Shown here in pieces: positions 1-5,788 of a stretch of DNA of 9,581 bases (its first letter is position 1; each line of letters begins with the position of its first letter). The translations under genes and the position numbers were made by a program. Origin of the DNA: an uncultured Oscillospiraceae bacterium (GTDB lineage Bacteria > Bacillota > Clostridia > Oscillospirales > Oscillospiraceae); assembly GCA_910578735.1 (NCBI GenBank), contig CAJTSQ010000056.1, positions 1 through 9,581 on the forward strand, read 5' to 3'. Below the pieces are notes generated by a model. It saw only the letters and a program-made list of their open reading frames with translations, was not told where the DNA came from and ran no database searches.

Positions 1-607
1 TGACCGTCCAGGTGATCTGGGGCAGGTTCTTGCTGTGGCCGTACATGATGGCGAAATTTCCAAGACCTCCGGCCCCCAAAGTACCGGCGATGGCGGTGAA
101 GTTGATGAGGGAGACCAGGGTGATGGTCACCCCTCGGGCAATGCCGGGGACCGCCTCTTTCAAATAGACCCGCCGGATGATCTCCCAGGGGGAGGAGCCC
201 ATGGCCTGGGCCGCCTCGATGAGACCGGCGGGGACCTCGGCCAGGGCGCTCTCCACCTGCCGCCCCAGGAAGGGGACGGTTCCGAATACCAGGGGGATGA
301 TAGCTCCCCGGACGCCGATGGCAGTACCCACTATCAGGCGGCTCAGGCTCAGCAGCACCATGGCCAGCAGGATGAAGGGGATGGAGCGGAAGAAATCGCA
401 GATACGGCTCAGAACAAAGTTTACCGGCTTGTTCTGCAAAATCCCCCCCTCCCTGGTGGTGAACAGGAGCACTCCGAAGGGGATACCCAGCACCAGGGAG
501 ATAGCCCCGGAGACACCCACCATCTGGATGGTCTCCCAGAAGGCCCGCCACAGCTGGTCTGACCGGGCCACCACATCGGGGATAATCTGATTGAGCAGTT
601 CAGCCAT
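1..607 (-). CDS. metI: Methionine ABC transporter permease MetI (3' end outside window)
   Basis: Membrane permease of the MetNIQ importer for methionine, working with the ATPase encoded just upstream. I translated it from ATG at 605-607. About 202 codons are visible with no stop, so only the last 15-20 residues of a usual 215-220-residue MetI are missing. Hydrophobic segments lie near residues 26-50, 72-94 and 99-114, with more in the C-terminal third. The cytoplasmic coupling (EAA) loop is clear at residues 131-138 (EAAQAMGS), followed by the helix that docks on the ATPase. The C-terminal region has the family's glycine-rich run (GTLGAGGLGNFA, 175-186). Its start overlaps the end of metN by 8 bases, which indicates translational coupling in one operon. 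A substrate-binding protein (MetQ) would be expected beyond the window edge, but I cannot see it. Confidence 0.93.
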   Translation of the reverse strand, partial: MAELLNQIIPDVVARSDQLWRAFWETIQMVGVSGAISLVLGIPFGVLLFTTREGGILQNKPVNFVLSRICDFFRSIPFILLAMVLLSLSRLIVGTAIGVRGAIIPLVFGTVPFLGRQVESALAEVPAGLIEAAQAMGSSPWEIIRRVYLKEAVPGIARGVTITLVSLINFTAIAGTLGAGGLGNFAIMYGHSKNLPQITWTV

Positions 608-1634
608 GGGAAATCACCTCCACCAGCACATTTCGTTTTGATAAATAGTCCACTGCGGCGGTTATTTTGTCGTGTCCTCCTCCGGCAATAACCACCAGCC
701 CCCCCAGGGGGTTGCCGTCGATGAGCTCAATGCTGCCCAGCAGAATGTTGATATCCAGCTCAAACTGTCGGGAGATGCTGGAGATCAGCGCCTCGGAGGT
801 GCTTCGCTCTAAGTAGTTCAGCCGGAGCAGGTAGTCCCCGGGGTTCAGCCGGACGGGCCGGGCGGGGTCGTCCAGCAGCTCCTGAATCCGAGCGAGGTTA
901 GAGGTGCTGTCCACAAACCGGCGGGTAACAGCCTGCCGGGGAGAGGCAAATATCTGAAATACATCTCCTTGCTCCACCACCCGGCCGCCCTCCATCACAT
1001 ACACTTGATGGCAGATTTCCTTGACGACCTGCATCTCGTGGGTGATGATCACAATGGTGATACCCAGGGTGCGGTTGACCTCCTTCAGCAGATGGAGGAT
1101 TGAGCGGGTCGTCTCCGGGTCCAGGGCGCTGGTGGCCTCGTCGCTGAGAAGGACCTCCGGGTCGCTGGCCAGAGCCCGGGCAATGGCCACCCGCTGCTTC
1201 TGTCCGCCGGACAGCTGAGAGGGGTAGGCATTGGCTTTGTCCGTCAGCCCCACCAGGTCCAGCAAAGACCTCACCTTCTCCTCGATCTCCTTCCCGCTTC
1301 TCCCGCTCCCCTGAAGGGGGTAGGCCACATTCCCGTATACCGTCCGGGAGGCGAAGAGGTTGAAGTGCTGAAAGATCATGCCGATCTTTTTCCGCTTCTT
1401 CCGCAGTTGTTTTTCGTTCAGGGCAGTCAATTCCCCATCGCCGACAACGACCTTCCCCTCGGTGGGCCGCTCCAGCAGGTTGATGCACCGGGCCAGGGTG
1501 GACTTGCCCGCCCCGGAGAAGCCGATGATTCCGGCGATGGTTCCCTTTTCAATGTGCAGGCTGACATCCTTTACTGCATCCACCGTCTGCTTTCCCGCCT
1601 CAAACCGTTTTGAGACATGCTCCAATCGAATCAT
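600..1634 (-). CDS. metN: Methionine ABC transporter ATP-binding protein MetN
   Basis: Cytoplasmic ATPase subunit (344 aa) that powers methionine uptake through MetI. Nucleotide-binding elements are all present: Walker A GFSGAGKS (38-45), Q-loop Gln89, signature LSGGQ (141-145), Walker B VLLSDE (161-166) and the switch histidine His199. Residues from about 265 to the end form the NIL/ACT-like regulatory domain, which in MetN proteins binds methionine and shuts down transport. That domain, the full length and the partner permease separate MetN from generic amino-acid ABC ATPases such as GlnQ. The start at 1634 is preceded by AGAGGAAA at suitable spacing. The gene sits only about 42 bases beyond a terminator-like hairpin that follows the LysR gene. 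It therefore either has a promoter close by or is reached by readthrough. Confidence 0.94.
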   Translation of the reverse strand: MIRLEHVSKRFEAGKQTVDAVKDVSLHIEKGTIAGIIGFSGAGKSTLARCINLLERPTEGKVVVGDGELTALNEKQLRKKRKKIGMIFQHFNLFASRTVYGNVAYPLQGSGRSGKEIEEKVRSLLDLVGLTDKANAYPSQLSGGQKQRVAIARALASDPEVLLSDEATSALDPETTRSILHLLKEVNRTLGITIVIITHEMQVVKEICHQVYVMEGGRVVEQGDVFQIFASPRQAVTRRFVDSTSNLARIQELLDDPARPVRLNPGDYLLRLNYLERSTSEALISSISRQFELDINILLGSIELIDGNPLGGLVVIAGGGHDKITAAVDYLSKRNVLVEVISHG

Positions 1635-1675
1635 GTGCTTTCCTCTTTTCCTTTGTCGTGTTCAAAGGATAGCAC

Positions 1676-1716
1676 AAAACCCGCCCCGGGTGTTAATACC
1701 CAAAATCAGGGGCGGG
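1676..1716 (-). terminator. Rho-independent terminator after the LysR gene
   Basis: CCCGCCCC (1680-1687) and GGGGCGGG (1709-1716) form a perfect 8-bp stem enclosing a second small hairpin (GGGT/ACCC). Read on the minus strand the stem is followed at once by TTTT (1679-1676). It lies 30 bases past the LysR stop codon and 42 bases before the metN start. It could end the LysR transcript or act as an attenuator ahead of metNI. The T-tract is short, so termination may be only partial. Confidence 0.68.
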
Positions 1717-1746
1717 CCATAGGATAAAGCTATAGCAGAATTGAAA

Positions 1747-2646
1747 TCACAGCAGGATGGATTTGCGCACCTCTTGGAGATACAGCACTCCCAGTCGGCT
1801 GAGTTGGCTGCCCCGGCGCTGAATATAGCCGATGTGCATGACGCCTCCCTCCGCCAGAGGGATAGTGGTATACTCCGAGCCGTTGAGAGGGCGGCAGATG
1901 ATGCCGGAGCACAGGGTGTAGCCGTTGAGTCCCTTCATCAGGTTGAGCACCGTGGCCCGGTCATCCACCCGGATGAGCTGGCGGTACTGATACGTACTCA
2001 TCACCTCCTCAGCCAGGAACAGGGAGTTCTGTTTCCCGATCTCAAAGGCGATGCAGGGATAGGGCTCCAGGTCGGCCATGGTCAGCCGGTCCCGGCGGGC
2101 CAGGGGATGCTCCCCCCAGAGGTAGACGCAGGTGGAGCAGTCCCGAAGGAGGTGAAATTCCAAATTGTTCTCATCAAAGAGCTTGCGCAGGTACTTCTCG
2201 TTGAATTCGTCCAGATATAGGATGCCCAGCTCGCTCTTGTAGTCACGGACGTTCTCAATACACTCATAGGTCCGGGTCTCCAGAATGGAGAACTCATACT
2301 CCTCCATTCCCACCTGGCGCACCATCTCCACAAAGGCGTTGATGGCAAAGGTATAGTGCTGGGTGGAGACAGAAAATTTCTTCCGGGACCGTCCCGTCAC
2401 AAAGCGGTCCTCCAGCAGGGCGTACTGCTCCCCCACCTGGCGGGCGTAGTTGAGAAACTCCTCCCCCTCCGCCGTCACCGTCACGCCCCGATTAGACCGG
2501 CGGAACAGCTCAAAGCCGATCTCATCCTCCAGCTCCTTCACCGCACTGGACAGGCTGGGCTGGGAGATATATAGATTTTTCGCGGCGGAACTGACTGAGC
2601 CGCTGTCCGCAATCGCAATAACATATTTCAGCTGCTGAAGCGTCAT
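1747..2646 (-). CDS. LysR-family transcriptional regulator
   Basis: DNA-binding regulator of 299 aa, the normal length for the family. Residues 1-60 form the winged helix-turn-helix. It begins MTLQQLKYVIAIADSGS, contains the recognition helix region AAKNLYISQPSLSSAVKELE (21-40), and ends with the wing FRRSNRGVTVTAEG. A linker helix (about 61-88) and a periplasmic-binding-protein-like effector domain (about 91-290) follow. The start at 2646 is preceded by AAAGGGTGG. The gene lies directly upstream of metNI on the same strand, so a role in methionine or sulfur amino acid uptake is plausible. However, a terminator separates them and the effector domain does not reveal the ligand. The flanking tRNA gene and its terminator isolate it from the glutamate fermentation cluster. 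Confidence 0.9.
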   Translation of the reverse strand: MTLQQLKYVIAIADSGSVSSAAKNLYISQPSLSSAVKELEDEIGFELFRRSNRGVTVTAEGEEFLNYARQVGEQYALLEDRFVTGRSRKKFSVSTQHYTFAINAFVEMVRQVGMEEYEFSILETRTYECIENVRDYKSELGILYLDEFNEKYLRKLFDENNLEFHLLRDCSTCVYLWGEHPLARRDRLTMADLEPYPCIAFEIGKQNSLFLAEEVMSTYQYRQLIRVDDRATVLNLMKGLNGYTLCSGIICRPLNGSEYTTIPLAEGGVMHIGYIQRRGSQLSRLGVLYLQEVRKSILL

Positions 2647-2668
2647 GGTATTTCCACCCTTTCAATAT

Positions 2669-2682
2669 TGATTCCTGAATCA
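2669..2682. promoter_or_regulatory. Candidate operator palindrome upstream of the LysR gene
   Basis: TGATTC-CT-GAATCA is a perfect 6-bp inverted repeat located 22-35 bases upstream of the LysR start codon, just ahead of its ribosome binding site. LysR-type regulators commonly bind interrupted dyads near their own promoters, so an autoregulatory site is reasonable. A chance palindrome or a short mRNA hairpin near the ribosome binding site are alternatives. Confidence 0.35.
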
Positions 2683-2728
2683 GATCCACCAAGGTAAACC
2701 GCGCCAGATAGGCACCTTTCAACCGATA

Positions 2729-2772
2729 GCCGCCCTCGGCCTACCGGAGCATCCCGGCAGGCTGAGAGCGGC
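2729..2772. other. Long imperfect hairpin in the LysR upstream region
   Basis: Arms 2729-2747 and 2754-2772 pair at 18 of 19 positions, including a few G-U pairs when read as minus-strand RNA, around a 6-base loop. The structure begins 83 bases upstream of the LysR start codon. On the plus strand the 3' arm is followed by a T-rich stretch (2773-2803), which gives it a terminator look in that direction, yet no plus-strand gene precedes it. In the minus direction no T-tract follows, so it is more likely a leader RNA element, a DNA regulatory structure or a small palindromic repeat. The rest of 2647-2844 holds no gene I can support. Confidence 0.5.
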
Positions 2773-2844
2773 TGTATTTTCTTTGCTTTGGATTTTTGAG
2801 GGGATACTCGGAAATTCAAGTCCCCCATTTTCACCTAAAACATG

Positions 2845-2874
2845 AAAAGCACCGCATCTTCATGCGGTGCTTTT
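2845..2874 (-). terminator. Terminator downstream of tRNA-Arg (symmetrical)
   Basis: A perfect 13-bp inverted repeat, AAAAGCACCGCAT (2845-2857) and its complement (2862-2874), encloses a 4-base loop. In the minus direction it gives a GC stem followed by TTTT, 28 bases after the tRNA 3' end. It is symmetrical and could also stop plus-strand transcription. Confidence 0.88.
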
Positions 2875-2902
2875 CGCCTGTATCTTTTTTGGCAACACAG
2901 GT

Positions 2903-2979
2903 TGGTACGGGCGAAGGGATTCGAACCCCCGACCTACTGGTTCGTAGCCAGTCACTCTATCCAACTGAGCTACGCCCGC
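2903..2979 (-). tRNA. tRNA-Arg, anticodon ACG, with encoded CCA
   Basis: The minus strand folds as a complete cloverleaf. The acceptor stem pairs GCGGGCG (2979-2973) with CGCCCGT (ending at 2907), including one terminal G-U pair. The D-loop contains AGTTGGATA. The anticodon stem ACTGG/CCAGT holds loop CTACGAA, giving anticodon ACG (Arg, CGN codons through A34 deamination to inosine). The T-loop is TTCGAAT. The discriminator base is A2906, and CCA is encoded at 2905-2903. It has its own promoter upstream and terminator downstream, so it is a single-gene transcription unit. Confidence 0.95.
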
Positions 2980-3015
2980 ATACCGTAAAGAAGTCTCCCT
3001 CTTAACAGCTTGATT

Positions 3016-3044
3016 AGTATAGCACACTTCCCTTTGAAATGCAA
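3016..3044 (-). promoter_or_regulatory. Promoter of tRNA-Arg
   Basis: On the minus strand, TTGCAT (3044-3039) and TATACT (3021-3016) are separated by exactly 17 bp. A TG dinucleotide one base before the -10 box gives an extended -10. The predicted start falls near 3009, about 30 bases ahead of the mature tRNA 5' end, as expected for a tRNA precursor. Confidence 0.85.
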
Positions 3045-3081
3045 GAGGGTTTTCCCATTTTTTTAAGTTTTTTTGCCTGAG

Positions 3082-3113
3082 AAAACCGGCGCGCCAGACT
3101 GGCGCGCCGGTTT
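3082..3113 (-). terminator. Strong terminator after gcdB
   Basis: A perfect 14-bp stem (3083-3096 with 3100-3113; core CCGGCGCGCCA) and a 3-base loop are followed on the minus strand by TTTTCTC. It lies 26 bases past the gcdB stop codon and closes the gcdC-gcdD-gcdB unit. Confidence 0.92.
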
Positions 3114-3138
3114 GTGCAGAAGAAACGGTCCACGGAGA

Positions 3139-4323
3139 TCAACCGCCGAACACCTTAATCATGAAACCGGCCGCACAGGCGGAGCCGATCACGCCGGCCA
3201 CGTTGGGACCCATGGCGTGCATGAGCAGGAAGTTGGAGGGGTTCTCCTTCTGGCCCACGGTCTGGGCCACACGGGCGGCCATAGGCACGGCGGACACGCC
3301 GGCGGAGCCGATCAGAGGATTGACCTTGCCGCCAGTGACAGCGTACATCACGTTGCCCAGAATCAGACCGCCGGCGGTAGACAGCAGGAAGGCGGTCAGG
3401 CCCAGCACAATGATGCCCAGAGTCTTGGGAGTCAGGAAGGTGCTACCCACGGCCTTGAAGCCCACGGACAGGCCCAGGGGGATGGTGACGATGTTGATCA
3501 GGGCGTTCTGGGCGGTGTCAGACAGGCGCTCGGTGACGCCGCTCTCACGGAACAGGTTGCCCAGCATGAGCATACCGATCAGGGGGGCGGTGTCGGGCAC
3601 CAGCAGAACGACGAAGATGGTCACGGCGATGGGGAAGATGATCTTCTCGGTCTTGGACACCTGGCGCAGCTGACCCATCTTCACCTGACGGGCCTTCTTG
3701 GAGGTCAGGGCCTTCATCAGAGGAGGCTGGATCATGGGGATCAGCGCCATATAGGAGTATGCCGCGATGGCGATGGCGGGCAGCAACCCCACAGCCAGCT
3801 TGGAAGCCGTCAGAATGGCGGTCGGGCCGTCGGCGCCGCCGATGACGCCGATGGCGGCGGCCTCAGCGGGTGTGAAGCCCAGGACCAGAGCCATCAGGAA
3901 GGCGGCAAAGATGCCCAGCTGAGCGGCAGCGCCCAGCAGCAGGGACATGGGGTTGGCCAGCAGAGGGCCAAAGTCGGTCATTGCGCCAATTCCCATGAAG
4001 ATAATAGATGGATAGATGGCCCACTGGACGCCCTGATAGAGCACCCACATGAAGCCGACGGTACCACTGTGGGTAGCGGCGTCATAGACAGGCTCGGCAA
4101 ACAGGCCGGTGATGGGCAGGTTTGCCAGCAGCATACCGAAGGCGATGGGAACCATCAGCAGAGGCTCATAGCCCTTGCCGATGCCCATGTACAGCAGCAC
4201 ACAGGCGATGAACAGCATCACAAGGGTCCGCCAGTCAAACAGTCCCGTCTCAGGGTGAGAAAGGATAGCAGCAAAGCCGGAACCGTTGGCAATCGCAAAA
4301 ATTACATCTTTTAAGAATTCCAT
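3139..4323 (-). CDS. gcdB: Na+-translocating glutaconyl-CoA decarboxylase beta subunit (GcdB/OadB family)
   Basis: Polytopic inner-membrane subunit (394 aa) that decarboxylates carboxybiotin and couples it to Na+ export. The family signature GGADGPTAI (162-170) contains Asp165, matching the essential membrane aspartate of Klebsiella OadB. The C-terminal signatures NPLIGSAGVSAVPMAARV (335-352) and HAMGPNVAGVIGSA (369-382) are also intact. Many hydrophobic segments span the protein, consistent with about nine or more membrane helices. The sequence alone cannot separate GcdB from OadB or MmdB. The glutaconyl-CoA assignment rests on the adjoining hgdCAB and gcdA genes. Its ribosome binding site (AAGGAGGGG) overlaps the stop codon of the preceding fusion gene, showing tight coupling. 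Confidence 0.93.
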   Translation of the reverse strand: MEFLKDVIFAIANGSGFAAILSHPETGLFDWRTLVMLFIACVLLYMGIGKGYEPLLMVPIAFGMLLANLPITGLFAEPVYDAATHSGTVGFMWVLYQGVQWAIYPSIIFMGIGAMTDFGPLLANPMSLLLGAAAQLGIFAAFLMALVLGFTPAEAAAIGVIGGADGPTAILTASKLAVGLLPAIAIAAYSYMALIPMIQPPLMKALTSKKARQVKMGQLRQVSKTEKIIFPIAVTIFVVLLVPDTAPLIGMLMLGNLFRESGVTERLSDTAQNALINIVTIPLGLSVGFKAVGSTFLTPKTLGIIVLGLTAFLLSTAGGLILGNVMYAVTGGKVNPLIGSAGVSAVPMAARVAQTVGQKENPSNFLLMHAMGPNVAGVIGSACAAGFMIKVFGG

Positions 4324-4338
4324 ACTTTACCCCTCCTT

Positions 4339-4554
4339 TCAACCGATGGTGACCAGCAGGTCATCGGTGTTCACGGCGGTGCCCACAGAGGCGGACACGG
4401 CCTTGACGGTGCCGGCCACGGGAGCGGACACCTCGATCTCCATCTTCATGGCCTCCAGCACCACGAGGACGTCGCCGGCGTTGACGGACTGGCCCACGGA
4501 GCACTCCACCTTGAAGATGTTGCCCGGCATGGGGCTGCGCACGGCGGTCTCACC
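4339..4554. repeat. Duplicated biotin-domain DNA, copy 1 (partner at 5026-5241)
   Basis: This 216-bp stretch aligns without gaps to 5026-5241 (offset 687). By hand I count about 20 differences, roughly 91% identity, with an identical run through the codons around the biotinylated lysine. It encodes the C-terminal 71 residues of each carrier. The similarity ends at the Ala-Pro linkers. Recent duplication or ongoing gene conversion would explain it. Confidence 0.85.
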
Positions 4555-5007
4555 GGCGGCAGGAGCCGCAGCAGGCGCGGGAGCCGGGGCGGCGGCGGGA
4601 GCTGCTGCCACAGGCGCGGGGGCGGGAGCAGCCGCAGGTGCAACAGGAGCCGCCATTACGGGAACGGAGGCGATGTTGGTAATCTGGAAGGAGCCCATGG
4701 GCATGCCGGACTCCTCGGCCACGGCGGCCATCATCACGGCCACCAGCTCGCCCTCGTCCTGGGCGGGGGCGGCGGGAGCCGCAGCCGGCTTGGCCGCAGG
4801 GGCGGGAGCCGCCTTCTTGGCGGGAGCGGCGGCGGGCTTCTTCTTGCCCTCAATCGCGGCCACGACCTTGGAGGTGACGATAATCACCACCATGAGCATG
4901 GTCAGCATGACGAACACCACCAGCAGACCGGAGACGGCAACCAGCAGAGCCTCAGGCAGGCTCAGCGGGTCAAAGGGGTGGATAATCGCTTTCTCTACAC
5001 TCGGCAT
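4339..5007 (-). CDS. Glutaconyl-CoA decarboxylase delta-like membrane subunit fused to a second biotin carrier domain
   Basis: A 222-residue protein with two parts. Residues 19-47 form one hydrophobic helix, followed by a Lys/Ala/Pro linker (about 54-82). The segment GELVAVMMAAVAEES (86-100) plus SFQITNI (106-112) resembles the C-terminal tail of OadG/GcdD subunits, which anchor and assemble the complex. A second Ala-Pro linker (119-151) leads to a complete biotinyl domain (152-222) with EAMKM, where Lys188 would carry biotin. In Acidaminococcus the delta subunit (about 107 aa) and the carrier are separate proteins, so this looks like a GcdD-GcdC fusion. The start at 5007 follows AGGGGGAA and lies 18 bases after the gcdC stop. 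The biotin domain differs from that of the neighbouring GcdC at only four residues. Confidence 0.88.
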   Translation of the reverse strand: MPSVEKAIIHPFDPLSLPEALLVAVSGLLVVFVMLTMLMVVIIVTSKVVAAIEGKKKPAAAPAKKAAPAPAAKPAAAPAAPAQDEGELVAVMMAAVAEESGMPMGSFQITNIASVPVMAAPVAPAAAPAPAPVAAAPAAAPAPAPAAAPAAGETAVRSPMPGNIFKVECSVGQSVNAGDVLVVLEAMKMEIEVSAPVAGTVKAVSASVGTAVNTDDLLVTIG

Positions 5008-5025
5008 AGTCGAAATTCCCCCTTA

Positions 5026-5241
5026 TCAGCCCAGGGTAACCAACAGGTCGTCGGTGTTGACAGCGGTGCCCACAGCGGCGGCCACGGCCTTGACAGTGCC
5101 GGCCACGGGGGCGGACACCTCGATCTCCATCTTCATGGCCTCCAGCACCACGAGCACATCGCCGGCGTTGACGGACTGGCCCACGGAGCACTCCACCTTA
5201 AAGATGTTGCCGGGCATGGGGCTCTTCACGGCGGTCTCGCC
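5026..5241. repeat. Duplicated biotin-domain DNA, copy 2 (partner at 4339-4554)
   Basis: Second copy of the duplicated biotin-carrier coding segment, located at the 3' end of gcdC. It is in the same orientation and reading frame as copy 1. Confidence 0.85.
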
Positions 5242-5433
5242 GGCGCCGACGGCAGCGGGAGCAGCAGCGGGAGCCGGAGCGGGCGCGGGGGCCGGGGCGG
5301 GCGCGGCAGGCGCGGCCACGGGGGCGGGAGCAGGAGCAGCCGCCACAGGAGCGGCCGCAGCGGGGGCAGCGGCGCCGGTTCTCTCAACACAGACGTTGTA
5401 GACCTTGCCGTTGACGGTCACGTTGTAATTCAT
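5026..5433 (-). CDS. gcdC: Glutaconyl-CoA decarboxylase gamma subunit, biotin carrier protein
   Basis: Biotin carrier of 135 aa that shuttles the carboxyl group from the carboxyltransferase GcdA to the membrane subunit GcdB. The short N-terminal strand region (MNYNVTVNGKVYNVCVE) is typical of GcdC and methylmalonyl-CoA decarboxylase carriers. Residues 21-62 are almost pure Ala and Pro, a flexible swinging linker. Residues 66-135 are the biotinyl domain, with EAMKM placing the biotinylated lysine at 101. The start at 5433 has a modest AAAGGGGA ribosome binding site about ten bases upstream. It is the first gene of the unit driven by the promoter at 5555-5584. The biotin domain is nearly duplicated in the next gene. 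Confidence 0.92.
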   Translation of the reverse strand: MNYNVTVNGKVYNVCVERTGAAAPAAAAPVAAAPAPAPVAAPAAPAPAPAPAPAPAAAPAAVGAGETAVKSPMPGNIFKVECSVGQSVNAGDVLVVLEAMKMEIEVSAPVAGTVKAVAAAVGTAVNTDDLLVTLG

Positions 5434-5509
5434 AGCTTCTTTTTTCCCCTTTACATTAGTTTGCTCCGGCCATTGACACGGGCCAACCGCCGGAACGCGG
5501 CTTTGCGGT

Positions 5510-5539
5510 CCCTCCCCCGCCGGTTTAGACGGGAGAGGG
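5510..5539 (-). other. Hairpin in the gcdC 5' leader
   Basis: In minus-strand RNA, CCCUCUCCCG (5539-5530) pairs with CGGGGGAGGG (5519-5510) over 10 bp with one G-U pair and a 10-base loop. It sits at the start of the roughly 115-nt leader between the predicted transcript start (near 5548) and the gcdC ATG (5433). Further GC-rich complementary segments follow at 5464-5508. There is no T-tract, so it is not a simple terminator. I do not recognise a known riboswitch class. Confidence 0.5.
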
Positions 5540-5554
5540 GCCGAAATTGGGAAT

Positions 5555-5584
5555 ATTATACCATTCTTCTCTAAGAAGTGTCAA
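5555..5584 (-). promoter_or_regulatory. Consensus sigma-A promoter for gcdC-gcdD-gcdB
   Basis: On the minus strand, a perfect TTGACA (5584-5579) and a perfect TATAAT (5560-5555) are separated by 18 bp. The predicted start is near 5548. This gives the decarboxylase membrane genes their own strong promoter, independent of the upstream hgd transcript. Confidence 0.9.
5566..5578. promoter_or_regulatory. Candidate operator inside the gcdC promoter spacer
   Basis: CTTCT-CTA-AGAAG is a perfect 5-bp inverted repeat filling most of the spacer between the -35 and -10 boxes, where a bound repressor would block RNA polymerase. A related half-match, CTTCTCAGAA, lies upstream at 5601-5610. No regulator is encoded nearby, so the binding protein is unknown. 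Confidence 0.4.
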
Positions 5585-5624
5585 TATGACTTTAGACAGG
5601 CTTCTCAGAATTGAACACTTTTTT

Positions 5625-5637
5625 TACAGCACATCGG
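5625..5637. repeat. Left copy of the putative target-site duplication
   Basis: TACAGCACATCGG. It matches the last codons and stop of hgdB (5789-5801) with one G-to-A difference. The preceding T (5624) also matches, giving 13 of 14. Direct orientation on both sides of the palindromic element supports insertion by transposition. Confidence 0.7.
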
Positions 5638-5788
5638 AGAATCCCCCCGCCACCGGGCTAACGCCCAGCGGCCCTCCCCCCTTTAACAAGGGGGGCTTGG
5701 GGGACACGCTGAATTTTCCGGGTTTCCCCCAAAGGCTCCCTTGTTAAAGGGGGCTGGCACCGCCGTAAGGCGGTGACTGGGGGATTCT
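5638..5788. mobile_element. MITE-like palindromic insertion at the hgdB stop codon
   Basis: An element of about 150 bp without coding capacity. Its ends are perfect 10-bp inverted repeats (AGAATCCCCC at 5638-5647; GGGGGATTCT at 5779-5788). The two halves are imperfect inverted copies of about 66 bp around a short AT-richer centre, each containing a CCCTTTAACAAGGG-type core and a small internal hairpin. It is flanked by a direct repeat, TACAGCACATCGG (5625-5637) and TACAGCACGTCGG (5789-5801), 12 of 13 identical, as expected of a target-site duplication. Transcribed from hgdB it would form a long multi-branched hairpin. Much of the 354-bp gap between hgdB and gcdC is this element; the promoter and leader occupy the rest. 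Confidence 0.75.

Noticed and set aside
2757..2772. GGCTGAGAGC on the plus strand resembles the CUGAGA box of a TPP riboswitch.
   Set aside because: No ACCCUUUGAACCUGAUC-like second half follows, no plus-strand gene lies downstream, and the bases belong to the hairpin at 2729-2772.
2643..2834. A 63-codon minus-strand frame upstream of the LysR gene.
   Set aside because: No recognisable domain, no convincing ribosome binding site, and it runs through the 19-bp hairpin into the LysR start region.
2796..3005. A 69-codon plus-strand frame encoding GEGIRTPDLLVRSQSLYP.
   Set aside because: This is the familiar spurious translation across the antisense strand of a tRNA gene; it covers tRNA-Arg and its terminator.
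3073..4314. A 413-codon open frame on the plus strand opposite gcdB.
   Set aside because: Low-complexity Gly/His/Gln composition, antisense to a conserved membrane protein, and its start lies in the gcdB terminator region.
4286..5401. A 371-codon Ala/Gly/Thr-rich plus-strand frame.
   Set aside because: Antisense shadow of the two biotin-carrier genes; its internal repetition merely mirrors the duplicated biotin domain and Ala-Pro linkers.
5464..5519. GGGACCGCAAAGCC in the gcdC leader resembles part of the c-di-GMP-I riboswitch core.
   Set aside because: The preceding GCAAACC strand and GAAA-capped P2 helix are absent and an extra base interrupts the motif, so the match is probably chance.
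5547..5747. A 66-codon plus-strand frame containing PPPFNKGGLGD.
   Set aside because: It is translated from the palindromic repeat and the gcdC promoter region; such peptides come from repeat DNA rather than genes.
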